From: Roseimicrobium sp. ORNL1
Lineage (GTDB): Bacteria > Verrucomicrobiota > Verrucomicrobiia > Verrucomicrobiales > Verrucomicrobiaceae
Assembly: GCF_011044495.1 (NCBI RefSeq)
Contig: NZ_CP049143.1
Coordinates: 496,001-560,000, forward strand
DNA length: 64,000 nt
Reading direction: 5' to 3'
The notes beneath the pieces are model-generated. The model saw only the letters and a program-made list of their open reading frames with translations. It was not told the origin of the DNA and did not search any database. Positions 47,303 through 56,388 of the stretch are shown here, piece after piece. The translations under genes were made by a program, and so were the position numbers. Every line of letters begins with the position of its first letter. Within the stretch, counting starts at the first letter, position 1.

Positions 47303-47346
47303 TGCGCGTCAGCATCCAGAGCCCTTGCGTTCGTTTCAGTATTATC

Positions 47347-48204
47347 TCAATACAAATCCCCCACGCCGCCCTTGAGTTGCATCAATTCCTTCACCTCTGC
47401 CGCACTCAGTGGACGGTTAAACACAGCCAAGTCATCCAGATGCCCCACATAGGCCGCGCCGAGTACGAGCAGGACTTTCGTGGGGTCCCAGCCGAAGGTG
47501 AGGTCCCAGCCTTCGATGGAGCCTTGCAACTCACCATTGAGGTACAGTTTGCCCGTGGGCTTGCCGTCCTTTTCATTCACACGTTCCAAGGTAAAGACCG
47601 CATGCGTCCATTTGTCCCGTGAGAAAGGCGCCTTCGCCACCTGCACCATGGGACGTTTCTCCATGGTGGCCCAGTCCTTGTTGTCCGGGTTCCAGAGATG
47701 CACCAGCGGGCGGATGGCGTAGCGGAAGAAGCGCGGGCGTTCATCGCGCGACCATTCCAAGAAGATGAAGCCCTTCTTCGTATCATCTCCCACAATCTGC
47801 ACCGGGTCGCAGTAGCCGGGCTCAAGGTCCTCGTCCGGCGTGAGGCGCAGCCAGACGGAAACAGTCGCGCTCCAACTCTTGTCATTGTAGCCCAGCACGC
47901 CGCCTTCGCCGCTGTACTGCGGACGGATGGCGCCCTTCTTCGTGAAGTGCAGCGCCTTGCCATACTTCCCGCCTTCGCTCGTGAGTTTCACCTCTGCATT
48001 CTCCGTGGCTGGTACGGTTTCCTTGCCCTGCTTCACCGTACACGCCTTGCTGCCCTTGGAGAAGTCCGCGTCGAAGCCGTTGTCGAAGGAGGCATGGAAG
48101 GTGAGTGCCTCGTTGAGCGATGCGGGCGGGGTGTTCTGTGCGGGTAGTGAGGTGGAAAGGACGGTCAGTGCCGCGATGAGAATGGGCAGTGCGGTGGGTT
48201 GCAT
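47347..48204 (-). CDS. Secreted LamG-type (concanavalin-like) protein
   Basis: 285 residues from the ATG at 48204 (MQPTALPILIAALTVLSTSL signal peptide). The mature protein is one jelly-roll lectin/glucanase-like domain: LTFHASFDNGFDADFSKG, SATVSVWLRLTPDEDLEPGY, WTHAVFTLERV, GKLYLNGELQGSIEGWD, ending YVGHLDDLAVFNRPLSAAEV followed by KEL, the standard LamG_3 ending. Probably binds a carbohydrate or cell-surface ligand in the periplasm. It has the same strand as the DUF6807 gene but a repeat of ~180 bases lies between them. Confidence 0.88.
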   Translation of the reverse strand: MQPTALPILIAALTVLSTSLPAQNTPPASLNEALTFHASFDNGFDADFSKGSKACTVKQGKETVPATENAEVKLTSEGGKYGKALHFTKKGAIRPQYSGEGGVLGYNDKSWSATVSVWLRLTPDEDLEPGYCDPVQIVGDDTKKGFIFLEWSRDERPRFFRYAIRPLVHLWNPDNKDWATMEKRPMVQVAKAPFSRDKWTHAVFTLERVNEKDGKPTGKLYLNGELQGSIEGWDLTFGWDPTKVLLVLGAAYVGHLDDLAVFNRPLSAAEVKELMQLKGGVGDLY

Positions 48205-48523
48205 GGTGTGAGGTGGTTCCGGTGCGACAGTAGGACGGTGTATCAGCATCTATCAGGCGCGGCGCAGGATTGTTTCGGCGGCATTCAAGGGGATGCGCCA
48301 GTCCTGTGTTCCTACGCAGTGCGGGCACCAGCTCTTTTCCTATGGTGTAGAAATGCAACACAATGACACCTGCTCCAGGCAGAAAAGGAGGATTTCTGGA
48401 GGGGAATGATCCCGCATTGCGTGTGAGTGTGTGAGTTCACTGAAAATGCCGCAGAACATTTTCAAGAGACGTCTCGTGAGGTTGGTGACGCTTGAAACGG
48501 TAGAGTGTCCCTATGGTTAAACT
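48205..48523. other. Intergenic region, nothing recognised
   Basis: 319 bases upstream of the LamG gene, with no gene-like frame. It presumably holds the LamG promoter. The family 3 repeat follows directly. Confidence 0.4.
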
Positions 48524-48737
48524 ACCTTGCGCGAAGCGCTTTGGAGTGCGTGTGCGAAGCACCGCTTTTTGCGGCCCAACACCACTTACAATACACGGTT
48601 GCACCTGCAGCGCCCGCATCTTCAGACCCTTTTCCAGGACACACGCACCAGACTGCGTTCCTACATCCCCTCCGCACCCAGAACTCCCCACCAAAGCGGT
48701 GCTTCGCACACGCACTCCAAAGCGCTTCGCGCAAGGT
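48524..48737. repeat. Family 3 palindromic repeat, copy B
   Basis: The 45 bases 48524-48568 (ACCTTGCGCGAAGCGCTTTG then GAGTGCGTGTGCGAAGCACC) are a perfect reverse complement of 48693-48737. The 124-base centre has no gene. Copy A at 45126-45340 has the same arm ends. Arm perfection suggests recent mobility or gene-conversion-like maintenance. Confidence 0.88.
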
Positions 48738-48928
48738 GGTACACGCTCACTCGATACCCAGTCAGTCGCGCCTGGGTGGTCACGAGACGCGTTAGCAGCC
48801 TGGTTCTCATCCCCGTTTTACCCCCTCTTTACAGACAAGATTCCTTCCGCATTGAACAAATTCCCACACCCGCCCGTCATACAAGCGCGTTGACTTTTGC
48901 CCGACTCCCCGCGTAACTTCCCCGACTC

Positions 48929-49426
48929 ATGAGCCGCACGGTCAGATCCTACATCGCCCTCTTCGCGCTGCTGGCGCTGGCGGGTGCGCAGGTATTTGGG
49001 CTGCAGCGAGGCTTCCTCTGCGAATGCACGGGCGAGACGGTCGAGACCAGCAAGGAATACTGCCATCACGTGGAAGGAAACGTTCCTGCATCCTGCGCGG
49101 AAGACCATCAGGGACATGAGCACCATGTCTCCAACACCGCATCGCGGGGGCACGAGCATAAGAATCATGGCCAGGGTGGCTCGCATGAGCACGCCCCGCT
49201 GAAGGTCACGCTGACCGCCGCTTCCCAGGGAAAGGACACCAGTGCCGCTGTGGTGGTGCCAGTACCGGTCCTCTTCGCCCTCGCGGAGCTTCCTGATTTC
49301 CTCTCTTTCCTGCTGGCTTTCCCGGGCGATACCGCCACGGAGACGACTCCAGCACCACCGTCACTGCATGGTGGTGGGCCGCCCGGCATCCGGGCCACGG
49401 CCAAGTGCATGGTTCTGCTGATTTGA
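48929..49426 (+). CDS. Small secreted His-rich protein, first gene of metal-efflux cluster
   Basis: 165 residues. N-terminal signal or anchor (SYIALFALLALAGAQVFGLQ), then Cys and His-rich sequence (FLCECTGETVETSKEYCHH, ASCAEDHQGHEHH, RGHEHKNHGQGGSHEHA) suited to binding Zn, Cu or Co, and a C-terminal hydrophobic segment (VLFALAELPDFLSFLLAF). No family recognised beyond the pattern of small metal-cluster accessory proteins. It is read in the same direction as the RND metal efflux genes, 160 bases upstream of the outer-membrane channel gene. Confidence 0.75.
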   Translation: MSRTVRSYIALFALLALAGAQVFGLQRGFLCECTGETVETSKEYCHHVEGNVPASCAEDHQGHEHHVSNTASRGHEHKNHGQGGSHEHAPLKVTLTAASQGKDTSAAVVVPVPVLFALAELPDFLSFLLAFPGDTATETTPAPPSLHGGGPPGIRATAKCMVLLI

Positions 49427-49585
49427 GGCAGGACATCGCAGCGGCACGATCCGCTGCTTCGCGTTGATAAACCCTGCGCGGCTTCGTCATGCCTGCGTGG
49501 GAGTGATTCCACTCACGAACCCTGCACTGTCAGTTTTCCCTTTTTCGACTTCGATCTGCTCTCAACCAGCAAGCCTTGCCTCGCC

Positions 49586-50824
49586 ATGCGCTCATCATCT
49601 TCTTTTTTCTTCACCCTTGTCACGCTCTGTGCCGTGCATCTGCCTGCGGATCTCTCCGCCAGGGAGGTGCGCGTGCCGTATGCCAGCGTCTCCTCCTACA
49701 CCATCAAGAACAACCCCGCCCTCGCCGCCGCGCGACTGCGCATCGAGGAGGCGAAAGGCCGACTCATCGGCGCAGGCCGTCGCGCGAATCCCGAGCTCGG
49801 TCTTGAGTTCAAGCGGGACAACCACTTCCGCGAGGGCACCTTCGGTGTCTCCTTCGACCAGAAGTTCCCCGTCACCGCGCGCCTCCTCCTGGAGAAAGTG
49901 GTCGCGCAGAAGGACGTGACCGCCGCTGAGTTGGAGGTGCACGAGGCCGAGCGGAAGATGATTGCCGAGGTGAAACCGCTCGCCGTGAAGCTGCTCTCTC
50001 TGGACCAACAGCGCGACCTGCGCCAGAAGCAGGCCGACCTCGCGATGAAGCTCTCCGAGTTCGCCGCAGGACGTGCCAAAGCCGGGGAAATCTCCGCACT
50101 GGATGCGGCGCAGGCCCAGGTGGATGCCCAGCGCATCCTACTGGAGGGACGCCAGCTGGAGACAGAACGCATCACGTTGCTCGGCCAGCTCAAGCCCATG
50201 CTCGGCGTGCGGGACACGGACAGCCTTGCCATCACCGGCGTACTGCCCGCCATGACCTCCAGCCCCTCGAAAGGGAACTGGGAATCCCGCCCGGACTACC
50301 AGCTCTCCAAGGTACAGGAGGACGCGGCCCGCTCGCAGATTGACCTCGCGAGGTCGAAGAAGTGGGAGGACTGGACCGTGGGGGCGTTGTTCGAGCACGA
50401 GCGTGCGGAAGATGCGCCGGAGGGGTTGGATAAGACGCCCTTCTTCGGCGTGCGCGTTTCCATCCCGCTGCCGTTCTGGAACAAGAACGAGGGCGAGGTC
50501 GTGGAGAAGACGGCCGCCGCCAGCCGTGCGGCGCTGGAGACAAAGGCACTGGCCTTCCTCATCCGCAATGAAGTCGCGGCCGCTCGCTCCGAGATGAGCG
50601 CGTATGCAAACCTGGCGAGTGACACGAAGGACAAGCTCCTGCCGTTGGTGCTGGAGCAGACAGACAAGCTGGAGAAGGCCTACCAGAGTGGGCAGACGGA
50701 CCTTCTCACCGTGCTGCGCGCGCGCGAGCAGCGCCTGCAACTGGAGGCCGCCGTGCTGAATGCCACGCGGGACTACCATCTGGCCCGCATCCGCTACGAG
50801 GCCGCCACGAACAACGGTCGCTGA
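49586..50824 (+). CDS. TolC-family outer-membrane channel of metal efflux system
   Basis: 412 residues. Signal peptide (SSSFFFTLVTLCAVHLPADL), then the OEP-type coiled-coil repeats: YTIKNNPALAAARLRIEEAK, GRRANPELGLEFKR, AGEISALDAAQAQVDAQR, and second half GVRVSIPLPFWNKNEGEVVE, EKAYQSGQTDLLTVLRAREQ. The PxPxxNxNxGE motif is typical of CzcC/CusC channels. It forms the exit duct for the adaptor and pump that follow 29 and 19 bases apart. Confidence 0.93.
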   Translation: MRSSSSFFFTLVTLCAVHLPADLSAREVRVPYASVSSYTIKNNPALAAARLRIEEAKGRLIGAGRRANPELGLEFKRDNHFREGTFGVSFDQKFPVTARLLLEKVVAQKDVTAAELEVHEAERKMIAEVKPLAVKLLSLDQQRDLRQKQADLAMKLSEFAAGRAKAGEISALDAAQAQVDAQRILLEGRQLETERITLLGQLKPMLGVRDTDSLAITGVLPAMTSSPSKGNWESRPDYQLSKVQEDAARSQIDLARSKKWEDWTVGALFEHERAEDAPEGLDKTPFFGVRVSIPLPFWNKNEGEVVEKTAAASRAALETKALAFLIRNEVAAARSEMSAYANLASDTKDKLLPLVLEQTDKLEKAYQSGQTDLLTVLRAREQRLQLEAAVLNATRDYHLARIRYEAATNNGR

Positions 50825-50853
50825 AAACATTTCATATCCATTTCTGATATACC

Positions 50854-52179
50854 ATGAAACTTGAGAAGAAGATTTCTGCGAGCCTGCTGGTGCTCATGTG
50901 CACCCTGGCAGCACCATTTGGCCTGCACGCACATGAAGGGCCTCCGGGAGTGCCCCACAGCCATGGCGACAAACAGCCAGCCAAGGAAGCGGCACCTGCC
51001 AAGGAGCAGGAGAAAGAACATGAGCACGAGCAAGGGAAGGAGCACAAGCACGAGGAAGGTGAGAAGGCCGACCATGACCACGATCACGGGGAAGGCGAAA
51101 AAGCAAAAGCCGACCCGAATCGCGCGACGAACACCGTGGTGCTCGATGAACAGGGCGTGAAGAACCTCGGCATCGAGACTGCCGAAGCAGAGGAGGGTGA
51201 CTTTGAGGAAACGATCTTCGCGCTCGGTCGTGTGGAAGTGCTCCCGGGGAAGAAGGCCATCGTCAGCAGCCGCATTCCTGGTCGCGCCTTCTCCGTATTG
51301 GCTCTGCCAGACCAGGAGGTGGACCAGGATGAAGAGCTCATGTGGGTGGAGAGTCGCCAGCCCGGCGACCCGCCGCCAACTGTCATGCTCGGTGCGCCCA
51401 TCGCAGGCACCATTGCCAAGGTGAACATCGCCCAGGGGCAGCCGATTGAGCCGAATGATTCGCTCATCGAAATCGTGAACCTCGAAACCGTCGAGGCAGC
51501 CGCGCAGGTGCCGGAGCACCTCGCGGGCAAGCTGAAGAAGGGGCAGAAGGCGCGCATCAAGATTGCGGGCTATCCGGACAAGGTATTCGAGGCGGAGCTG
51601 GCTCACCTCGGTGTGCATGCCGATGAAGAGAGCGCGACGGTCGAGGCTGCCTTCCATGTGCAAAATCCCGACAAGGTCCTGCGCCCCGGCATGCGTGCCG
51701 AGTTCGCCATCGTGGTGAATACGCGGGAGAATGTGCTCTCCATTCCGAAGGAAGCGGTGCAGGGCGATGCCTCCGGACGCTACGTCTTCATCAAGGACTA
51801 CGAGCTCAAGAACGCGTTTGTGAAGACGCCGGTGGATCTCGGAATCAGCAATGACCAGTCCATTGAAGTCATCAGTGGTCTCTTCGCTGGAGATGAAGTG
51901 GTGACGAAGGGTGCGTACACCCTCACGTATGCCGGCAAGGGAAGCGTGAGCCTGAAGGACGCGCTCGATGCCGCGCACGGGCATCCGCACAACGAGGATG
52001 GCACCGAGATGACAAAGGAGCAGATTGCTGCCAAGAAGGGCGCTGGAGGTGGAGGCGACCACGATCATGACCACAGCCAGTGGACCATGGTGGCGACCTT
52101 CTTCGCCGCGACGACCGGGCTGCTGCTGGCTCTGCTGGTGGTGAGCATGTTCCTGAAGCGCCCATCCGCTTCCGCCTAA
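50854..52179 (+). CDS. HME-RND periplasmic adaptor with two His-rich segments and C-terminal membrane helix
   Basis: 441 residues. Signal peptide, then a His/Glu/Lys-rich segment at ~25-85 (KEHEHEQGKEHKHEEGEK, DHDHDHGEGEK) that probably captures metal. A lipoyl/barrel core (GRVEVLPGKKAIVSSRIPGR, GAPIAGTIAKVNIAQGQPIE, RPGMRAEFAIVVNTRENVLS) is of the CzcB type. Unusually, after a second His cluster (HGHPHNEDG, GDHDHDHSQW) the protein ends in a membrane helix (MVATFFAATTGLLLALLVVSM). It hands metal from periplasm to the pump or channel. Confidence 0.93.
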   Translation: MKLEKKISASLLVLMCTLAAPFGLHAHEGPPGVPHSHGDKQPAKEAAPAKEQEKEHEHEQGKEHKHEEGEKADHDHDHGEGEKAKADPNRATNTVVLDEQGVKNLGIETAEAEEGDFEETIFALGRVEVLPGKKAIVSSRIPGRAFSVLALPDQEVDQDEELMWVESRQPGDPPPTVMLGAPIAGTIAKVNIAQGQPIEPNDSLIEIVNLETVEAAAQVPEHLAGKLKKGQKARIKIAGYPDKVFEAELAHLGVHADEESATVEAAFHVQNPDKVLRPGMRAEFAIVVNTRENVLSIPKEAVQGDASGRYVFIKDYELKNAFVKTPVDLGISNDQSIEVISGLFAGDEVVTKGAYTLTYAGKGSVSLKDALDAAHGHPHNEDGTEMTKEQIAAKKGAGGGGDHDHDHSQWTMVATFFAATTGLLLALLVVSMFLKRPSASA

Positions 52180-52198
52180 TCACACCCGGGATCCGATC

Positions 52199-55100
52199 AT
52201 GCTGAACAAGCTCATACGCTTTTCGCTGCACCATCGACCTTTGGTGCTCATGGCTTCCGTGCTGTTGATGGTCTTTGGCTATCAGACACTCACGAAGCTG
52301 CCGGTGGAAGTGCTGCCGGACATGACAAAGCCAACGGTGACACTGCTCACCGAGTGCCCCGGCCTCGCGCCGGAGGAGGTAGAGATGCTCGTCACCCAGC
52401 CGCTGGAGAGCGCCATTCAGGGCGTCGCCAGCCTGGACCGCGTGCGGTCAAACTCAGACGTGGGCCTTTCATTGGTCTTCGCGGAGTTTGCCTGGGGCAC
52501 AGACATCTATCGCGCGCGCCAGCTCGTGCAGGAGCGCGTGCAGGCCGTGCTGGGGAACCTGCCCAAGGACGTGACGCCCGGCATGACGCCGGTGTCCTCG
52601 CTCATGGGTGAGATCCTTCTCGTGGGCGTGAAGAGCAACAAGAAGCCCGGTGAAAAGGGCTACATGGCTCCTCGCGACCTGCGCACCCTCGCGGACTGGA
52701 ACCTTCGCCGGCGCTTGCAGAGCATCAACGGCGTCGCAGATGTGTTGAACATCGGCGGCGGCGTGAAGCAGGTGCAGGTGCAGCCCGACCCGAATCGCAT
52801 GCTCGCGTACAACGTGAGCCTGGAGGAAATCAACCTTGCCACCGCGAAGGCCGCGGGAAATGCGACTAGTGGTTTCCTACAAGCTGGGCCGAAAGAAATC
52901 ATGGTGCGCAACCTGGGCATGAGCACCAGCCTGGAGGAGCTCGGCAAGACCGTGGTGAAGATGGTGAAGGATCGTCCCATCCTGCTGCAGGATGTCGCGA
53001 AACTGGACTACGGCGTGCAAATCATGCGCGGTGACGCCAGCGTGAATGGGCAGATGGGTGTGATCCTCAGCATCGACAAGTCGCCCGGATTCGACACGCT
53101 GCGTCTCACGCATCAAATCGAGAAGGCGCTGGAGGAGTTGAAGCCCACCCTGCCGGAAGGCGTGGAACTGGAGTTGCTCTTCCGCCAGGGAGACTTCATC
53201 ACGCATGCCATTGATAACCTGAAGGAGGCCATTCGCGATGGCGCCATCATGGTGACCATCGTGCTGTTCCTCTTCCTCCTGAGTGTGCGCACGACCTTCA
53301 TCACGGTGATGGCGATGCCGCTCTCGTTTGCCATCACGCTGCTCACGTTCCGCCTCTTTGACGTGAGCGTGAACTCCATGACCCTCGGCGGTCTCGCCGT
53401 GGCCATCGGCATGGTGGTGGATGATGCGATTGTGGATGTGGAGAACGTGTTCCGGCGATTGCGGGAGAATGCGTCCTCGGCGAATCCCAAGCCGCGCATG
53501 GAGGTCATCGCCACGGCGTCGGGTGAAGTGCGAAACTCCATCCTCTACGCCACGGTGCTCATCATCCTGGTGTTCCTCCCGCTGCTGGGACTTGAGGGCT
53601 TGGAAGGACGCCTCTTCACACCCATCGCCATCGCGACCATGGTGAGCATGGCGGGTTCGTTCGTGGTGTCACTCACGGTCATTCCCGTGATGTGCTCGCT
53701 GCTGCTTCGTCCGAAGGAGGGCAAGGATCACGGCGATGGCTTCGTGGTGCGCGCGATGAAGAGTCTTGTGCGCCATACGTTCCTGCGTGCTGCGCTTGGG
53801 GCGCCACTCGTGGTGCTCGCCATCGTGGGCGCCATGCTCGTGGCGGCCTTCATGCTCTATCCCGCGATGGGCAAAGAGTTCCTGCCGTCCTTCAACGAAG
53901 GCAGCGCCACCATCTCCCTGGCGAATGCCCCGGGCACCTCGCTCGCACAGACGAATGAGGTGGGTGAAGTGGGCGTGCGTCTCCTGCAATCCATCCCTGA
54001 GGTGAAGAGTGTGGGCCGCCGTGCCGGACGCGCCGAGCGTGATGACCACGTGGTTCCTGTGAGCGTGAATGAGTTCGACGTGGAGTTCCACGAAGGCGGA
54101 CGTTCGCGTGATGTGGTGTTCAAGGAAGTGCGCGACAAACTCGCCACCATCCCCGGTACCGCGGTGAACGTGGGCCAGCCCATTGGTCACCGGCTCAGCC
54201 ACATGCTCAGCGGGGTGAGTGCGAAAGTCGCGGTGAAACTCTTCGGACCGAACCTCGATGTGCTGCGTGAGAAAGGCGCGCAGATACGTGAGATAGGCCA
54301 GAAGATTCCGGGTCTCACGGATGTGTACCTGGAAGCACAGGTGCCCATTCCACAGTTGAAGATTGAAGTGAACCGTGAGCGTGCCATGGCGTATGGCATC
54401 CAGCCTGGAGCGCTTAATGAGCAGATGAGCGCGCTCATCGGTGGCACTGCCCTCACTGAGTTGCGTGAAGGTGAGCGTACCGTGGACCTCGTGCTGCGCC
54501 TGCCTCCCGAGTGGCGTGATTCGCCGGAGAAGCTGGGTGATGTGCTAGTGGAGGCGCCGGGTGGACGACGCATTCCCTTGCGCCTTGTCGCGGACATCCG
54601 CGAAAGCAAGGGGCCGAACGTCATCAACCGCGAGAACACGCAGCGACGCATCGTCATCAGTGCGAATACGAGTGAGCGCGACCTGCAATCGCTCGTGCTG
54701 CGCTGGGAAAAGGAGGTGCGCGAGAAGCTGGACCTGCCACAGGGCTACTACGTCAGCTTCGAGGGCGAGTTCCGCGCGCAGCAGGAGGCAGCGCGTACGA
54801 TTGCGTTCTACTTCGTGCTGGTGCTCTTCGCGATTGTCATCCTGCTCTACGGCTACTTCCGCAGCCTGTCACTGGCGCTTCAGGTGATGCTGAATATACC
54901 GCTCGCCCTCATCGGCGGCCTCGCGCTGACGTGGTTCATGATTAACAACATCAGCATCGCCACCATCGTGGGCTTTATTGCCGTCGGTGGGGTGGCAGCG
55001 CGCAATGGCATCATGATGATCAGCCACTACCTGCATCTCATGAAGCATGAGGGTGAAAGCTTCGGTCCGCCGATGATCATCCGCGGCACGCTGGAGCGAC

Positions 55101-55330
55101 TTGTCCCCGTGGTGATGACGGCCTTGAGCGCCGGCATTGCGCTCATCCCGCTGCTGCTTTCCGCGCATGAGCCGGGGAAGGAGATCCTGCACCCCGTGGC
55201 GGTGGTCATCGTGGGCGGTCTCGTGTCCTCCACGCTGCTGGACCTCGTGGTCACGCCCGCGGTCTTCTACCTCTTTGGCCGCAGGGCCGCTGAATCTGCC
55301 GTCCGGAATGAAGCTCCTGCGGCACACTGA
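52199..55330 (+). CDS. HME-type RND metal efflux pump (CzcA/CusA-like)
   Basis: 1043 residues, full length. N-terminus MLNKLIRFSLHHRPLVLMAS, porter loop with LTECPGLAPEEVEMLVTQPL and VASLDRVRSNSDVGLSLV typical of CzcA/CusA-type pumps, and helix 4 motif AIGMVVDDAIVDVENVFRRL, which differs from the classic CzcA (DFG...DGA...VEN) and CusA (DAA...IEN) patterns, so the exported ion cannot be assigned. C-terminal GGVAARNGIMMISHYLHLMK and LVVTPAVFYLFGR close the second half. Proton-driven export of a heavy metal from periplasm or cytoplasm. Operon: His-rich protein, channel, adaptor, pump, small secreted protein. Confidence 0.94.
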   Translation: MLNKLIRFSLHHRPLVLMASVLLMVFGYQTLTKLPVEVLPDMTKPTVTLLTECPGLAPEEVEMLVTQPLESAIQGVASLDRVRSNSDVGLSLVFAEFAWGTDIYRARQLVQERVQAVLGNLPKDVTPGMTPVSSLMGEILLVGVKSNKKPGEKGYMAPRDLRTLADWNLRRRLQSINGVADVLNIGGGVKQVQVQPDPNRMLAYNVSLEEINLATAKAAGNATSGFLQAGPKEIMVRNLGMSTSLEELGKTVVKMVKDRPILLQDVAKLDYGVQIMRGDASVNGQMGVILSIDKSPGFDTLRLTHQIEKALEELKPTLPEGVELELLFRQGDFITHAIDNLKEAIRDGAIMVTIVLFLFLLSVRTTFITVMAMPLSFAITLLTFRLFDVSVNSMTLGGLAVAIGMVVDDAIVDVENVFRRLRENASSANPKPRMEVIATASGEVRNSILYATVLIILVFLPLLGLEGLEGRLFTPIAIATMVSMAGSFVVSLTVIPVMCSLLLRPKEGKDHGDGFVVRAMKSLVRHTFLRAALGAPLVVLAIVGAMLVAAFMLYPAMGKEFLPSFNEGSATISLANAPGTSLAQTNEVGEVGVRLLQSIPEVKSVGRRAGRAERDDHVVPVSVNEFDVEFHEGGRSRDVVFKEVRDKLATIPGTAVNVGQPIGHRLSHMLSGVSAKVAVKLFGPNLDVLREKGAQIREIGQKIPGLTDVYLEAQVPIPQLKIEVNRERAMAYGIQPGALNEQMSALIGGTALTELREGERTVDLVLRLPPEWRDSPEKLGDVLVEAPGGRRIPLRLVADIRESKGPNVINRENTQRRIVISANTSERDLQSLVLRWEKEVREKLDLPQGYYVSFEGEFRAQQEAARTIAFYFVLVLFAIVILLYGYFRSLSLALQVMLNIPLALIGGLALTWFMINNISIATIVGFIAVGGVAARNGIMMISHYLHLMKHEGESFGPPMIIRGTLERLVPVVMTALSAGIALIPLLLSAHEPGKEILHPVAVVIVGGLVSSTLLDLVVTPAVFYLFGRRAAESAVRNEAPAAH

Positions 55331-55435
55331 GAAACAAACCGACAAGAACTGAACAAACCAAACACGGAAATCATTTCTGACTTGAATCAGAGAACTCAAG
55401 CCAACGTCAAACCAACCCAAAGCCAAACCCACAAT

Positions 55436-55882
55436 ATGCAATCCATGAAAACGAAATTGATGACTCTCGCGCTGGCCCTCATCGCTGGTGTGGCCTTCGG
55501 CCACGGCGGCGTGGAACTCGGACCGAAGGGCGGACGCCTGCTGGAACTCAGCAAGGATGAGAGCATGCACGCCGAGGTCCTCGTGAAAGATGGCAAGTTC
55601 CATCTCACCCTCCTCGACAAGGATCTCAAGCCCGTGAAGGTGACTGAGCAAACCATCACCGCCACCACCGGTGACCGCAAGAGCCCTGAGAAACTCGAAG
55701 TGGCCAAGACCGACACCGGTTTTACGGTGCCCGTAGTAAAGGACGGCGCCTGGCTCATCGTACAGTTCAAGGCCACGCCCAAGGCCAAGCCCATCACGGC
55801 CCGCATGGAGTACGACACTGGCGAATGCAGCGAGTGCAAGAGCCCCGAGTGGCTCTGCAAGTGCAAAGAGGAGAAGAAGTAA
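55436..55882 (+). CDS. Small secreted protein associated with metal efflux operon
   Basis: 148 residues from the ATG at 55436 (or 55445); signal peptide TKLMTLALALIAGVAFG followed by HGG at the mature N-terminus. The body is a beta-sandwich-like HGGVELGPKGGRLLEL, HAEVLVKDGKFHLTLLD, and the C-terminus has a Cys-rich GECSECKSPEWLCKCKEEKK. The N-terminal His and tail Cys residues suggest metal binding; the sequence pattern of small periplasmic proteins following CzcA/CusA genes fits. Starts ~105 bases after the pump; a terminator follows, so it closes the operon. Confidence 0.82.
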   Translation: MQSMKTKLMTLALALIAGVAFGHGGVELGPKGGRLLELSKDESMHAEVLVKDGKFHLTLLDKDLKPVKVTEQTITATTGDRKSPEKLEVAKTDTGFTVPVVKDGAWLIVQFKATPKAKPITARMEYDTGECSECKSPEWLCKCKEEKK

Positions 55883-55906
55883 AGCCTGAATAGGTTTCTG
55901 CCCTGG

Positions 55907-55942
55907 AACGCCCGCTGCCTGGAGAGGTGGCGGGCGTTTTCT
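55907..55942 (+). terminator. Rho-independent terminator of metal efflux operon
   Basis: AACGCCCGC (55907-55915) pairs with GCGGGCGTT (55930-55938), followed by TTCTTATTT. Lies 25 bases past the small secreted protein stop. Confidence 0.88.
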
Positions 55943-56019
55943 TATTTATGATTGATGATTTGTGATTTTTGATTGGGAGGAACGCGCCCGCGTTGTGCTG
56001 CACCCTATCTTTTCATCCC

Positions 56020-56370
56020 ATGTTCTACTACCTCATCAAACTCTTCTTGAGCGCCGGCATCATCGTGGTGGTGTCGGAGACGGCGAAGCGGAACAACTTT
56101 GCCGCGAGCATCATCCACTCCCTGCCGCTCACGTCATTGCTGGCCTTCATCTGGCTCTACATGGAGAAGAAGGACACCGCATTGATTGCGAATCACGCGT
56201 TCGGCACCTTCTGGTTTGTGCTGCCCACGCTTCCCATGTTCCTCGTGTTGCCGTGGCTCCTGCGTCAGGGCTGGGGCTTCTGGGCAGCCCTGGGCGTGTG
56301 CATTGCCGGGACAGTGGGATTGTATTTCGCAACGATTAAATTGCTGAAGATGGCGGGGGTGGAGTTATGA
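56020..56370 (+). CDS. DUF3147 family membrane protein
   Basis: 116 residues from the ATG at 56020 (MFYYLIKLFLSAGIIVVVSE). Four membrane helices and the DUF3147 pattern: KLFLSAGIIVVVSETAKRNN, SLPLTSLLAFIWLYMEKKD, LPTLPMFLVLPWLLRQGWGF. Family function unknown. The 17 extra codons upstream in the open frame have no hydrophobic or family-like character. Own transcript, since a terminator lies just upstream. Confidence 0.88.
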   Translation: MFYYLIKLFLSAGIIVVVSETAKRNNFAASIIHSLPLTSLLAFIWLYMEKKDTALIANHAFGTFWFVLPTLPMFLVLPWLLRQGWGFWAALGVCIAGTVGLYFATIKLLKMAGVEL

Positions 56371-56388
56371 GGGCGCTGCGCTCACCTG

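Noticed and set aside
48505-48916. Overlapping frames on both strands near the family 3 repeat
   Set aside because: Created by the 45-bp palindrome; both arms translate to the same repeated peptide.
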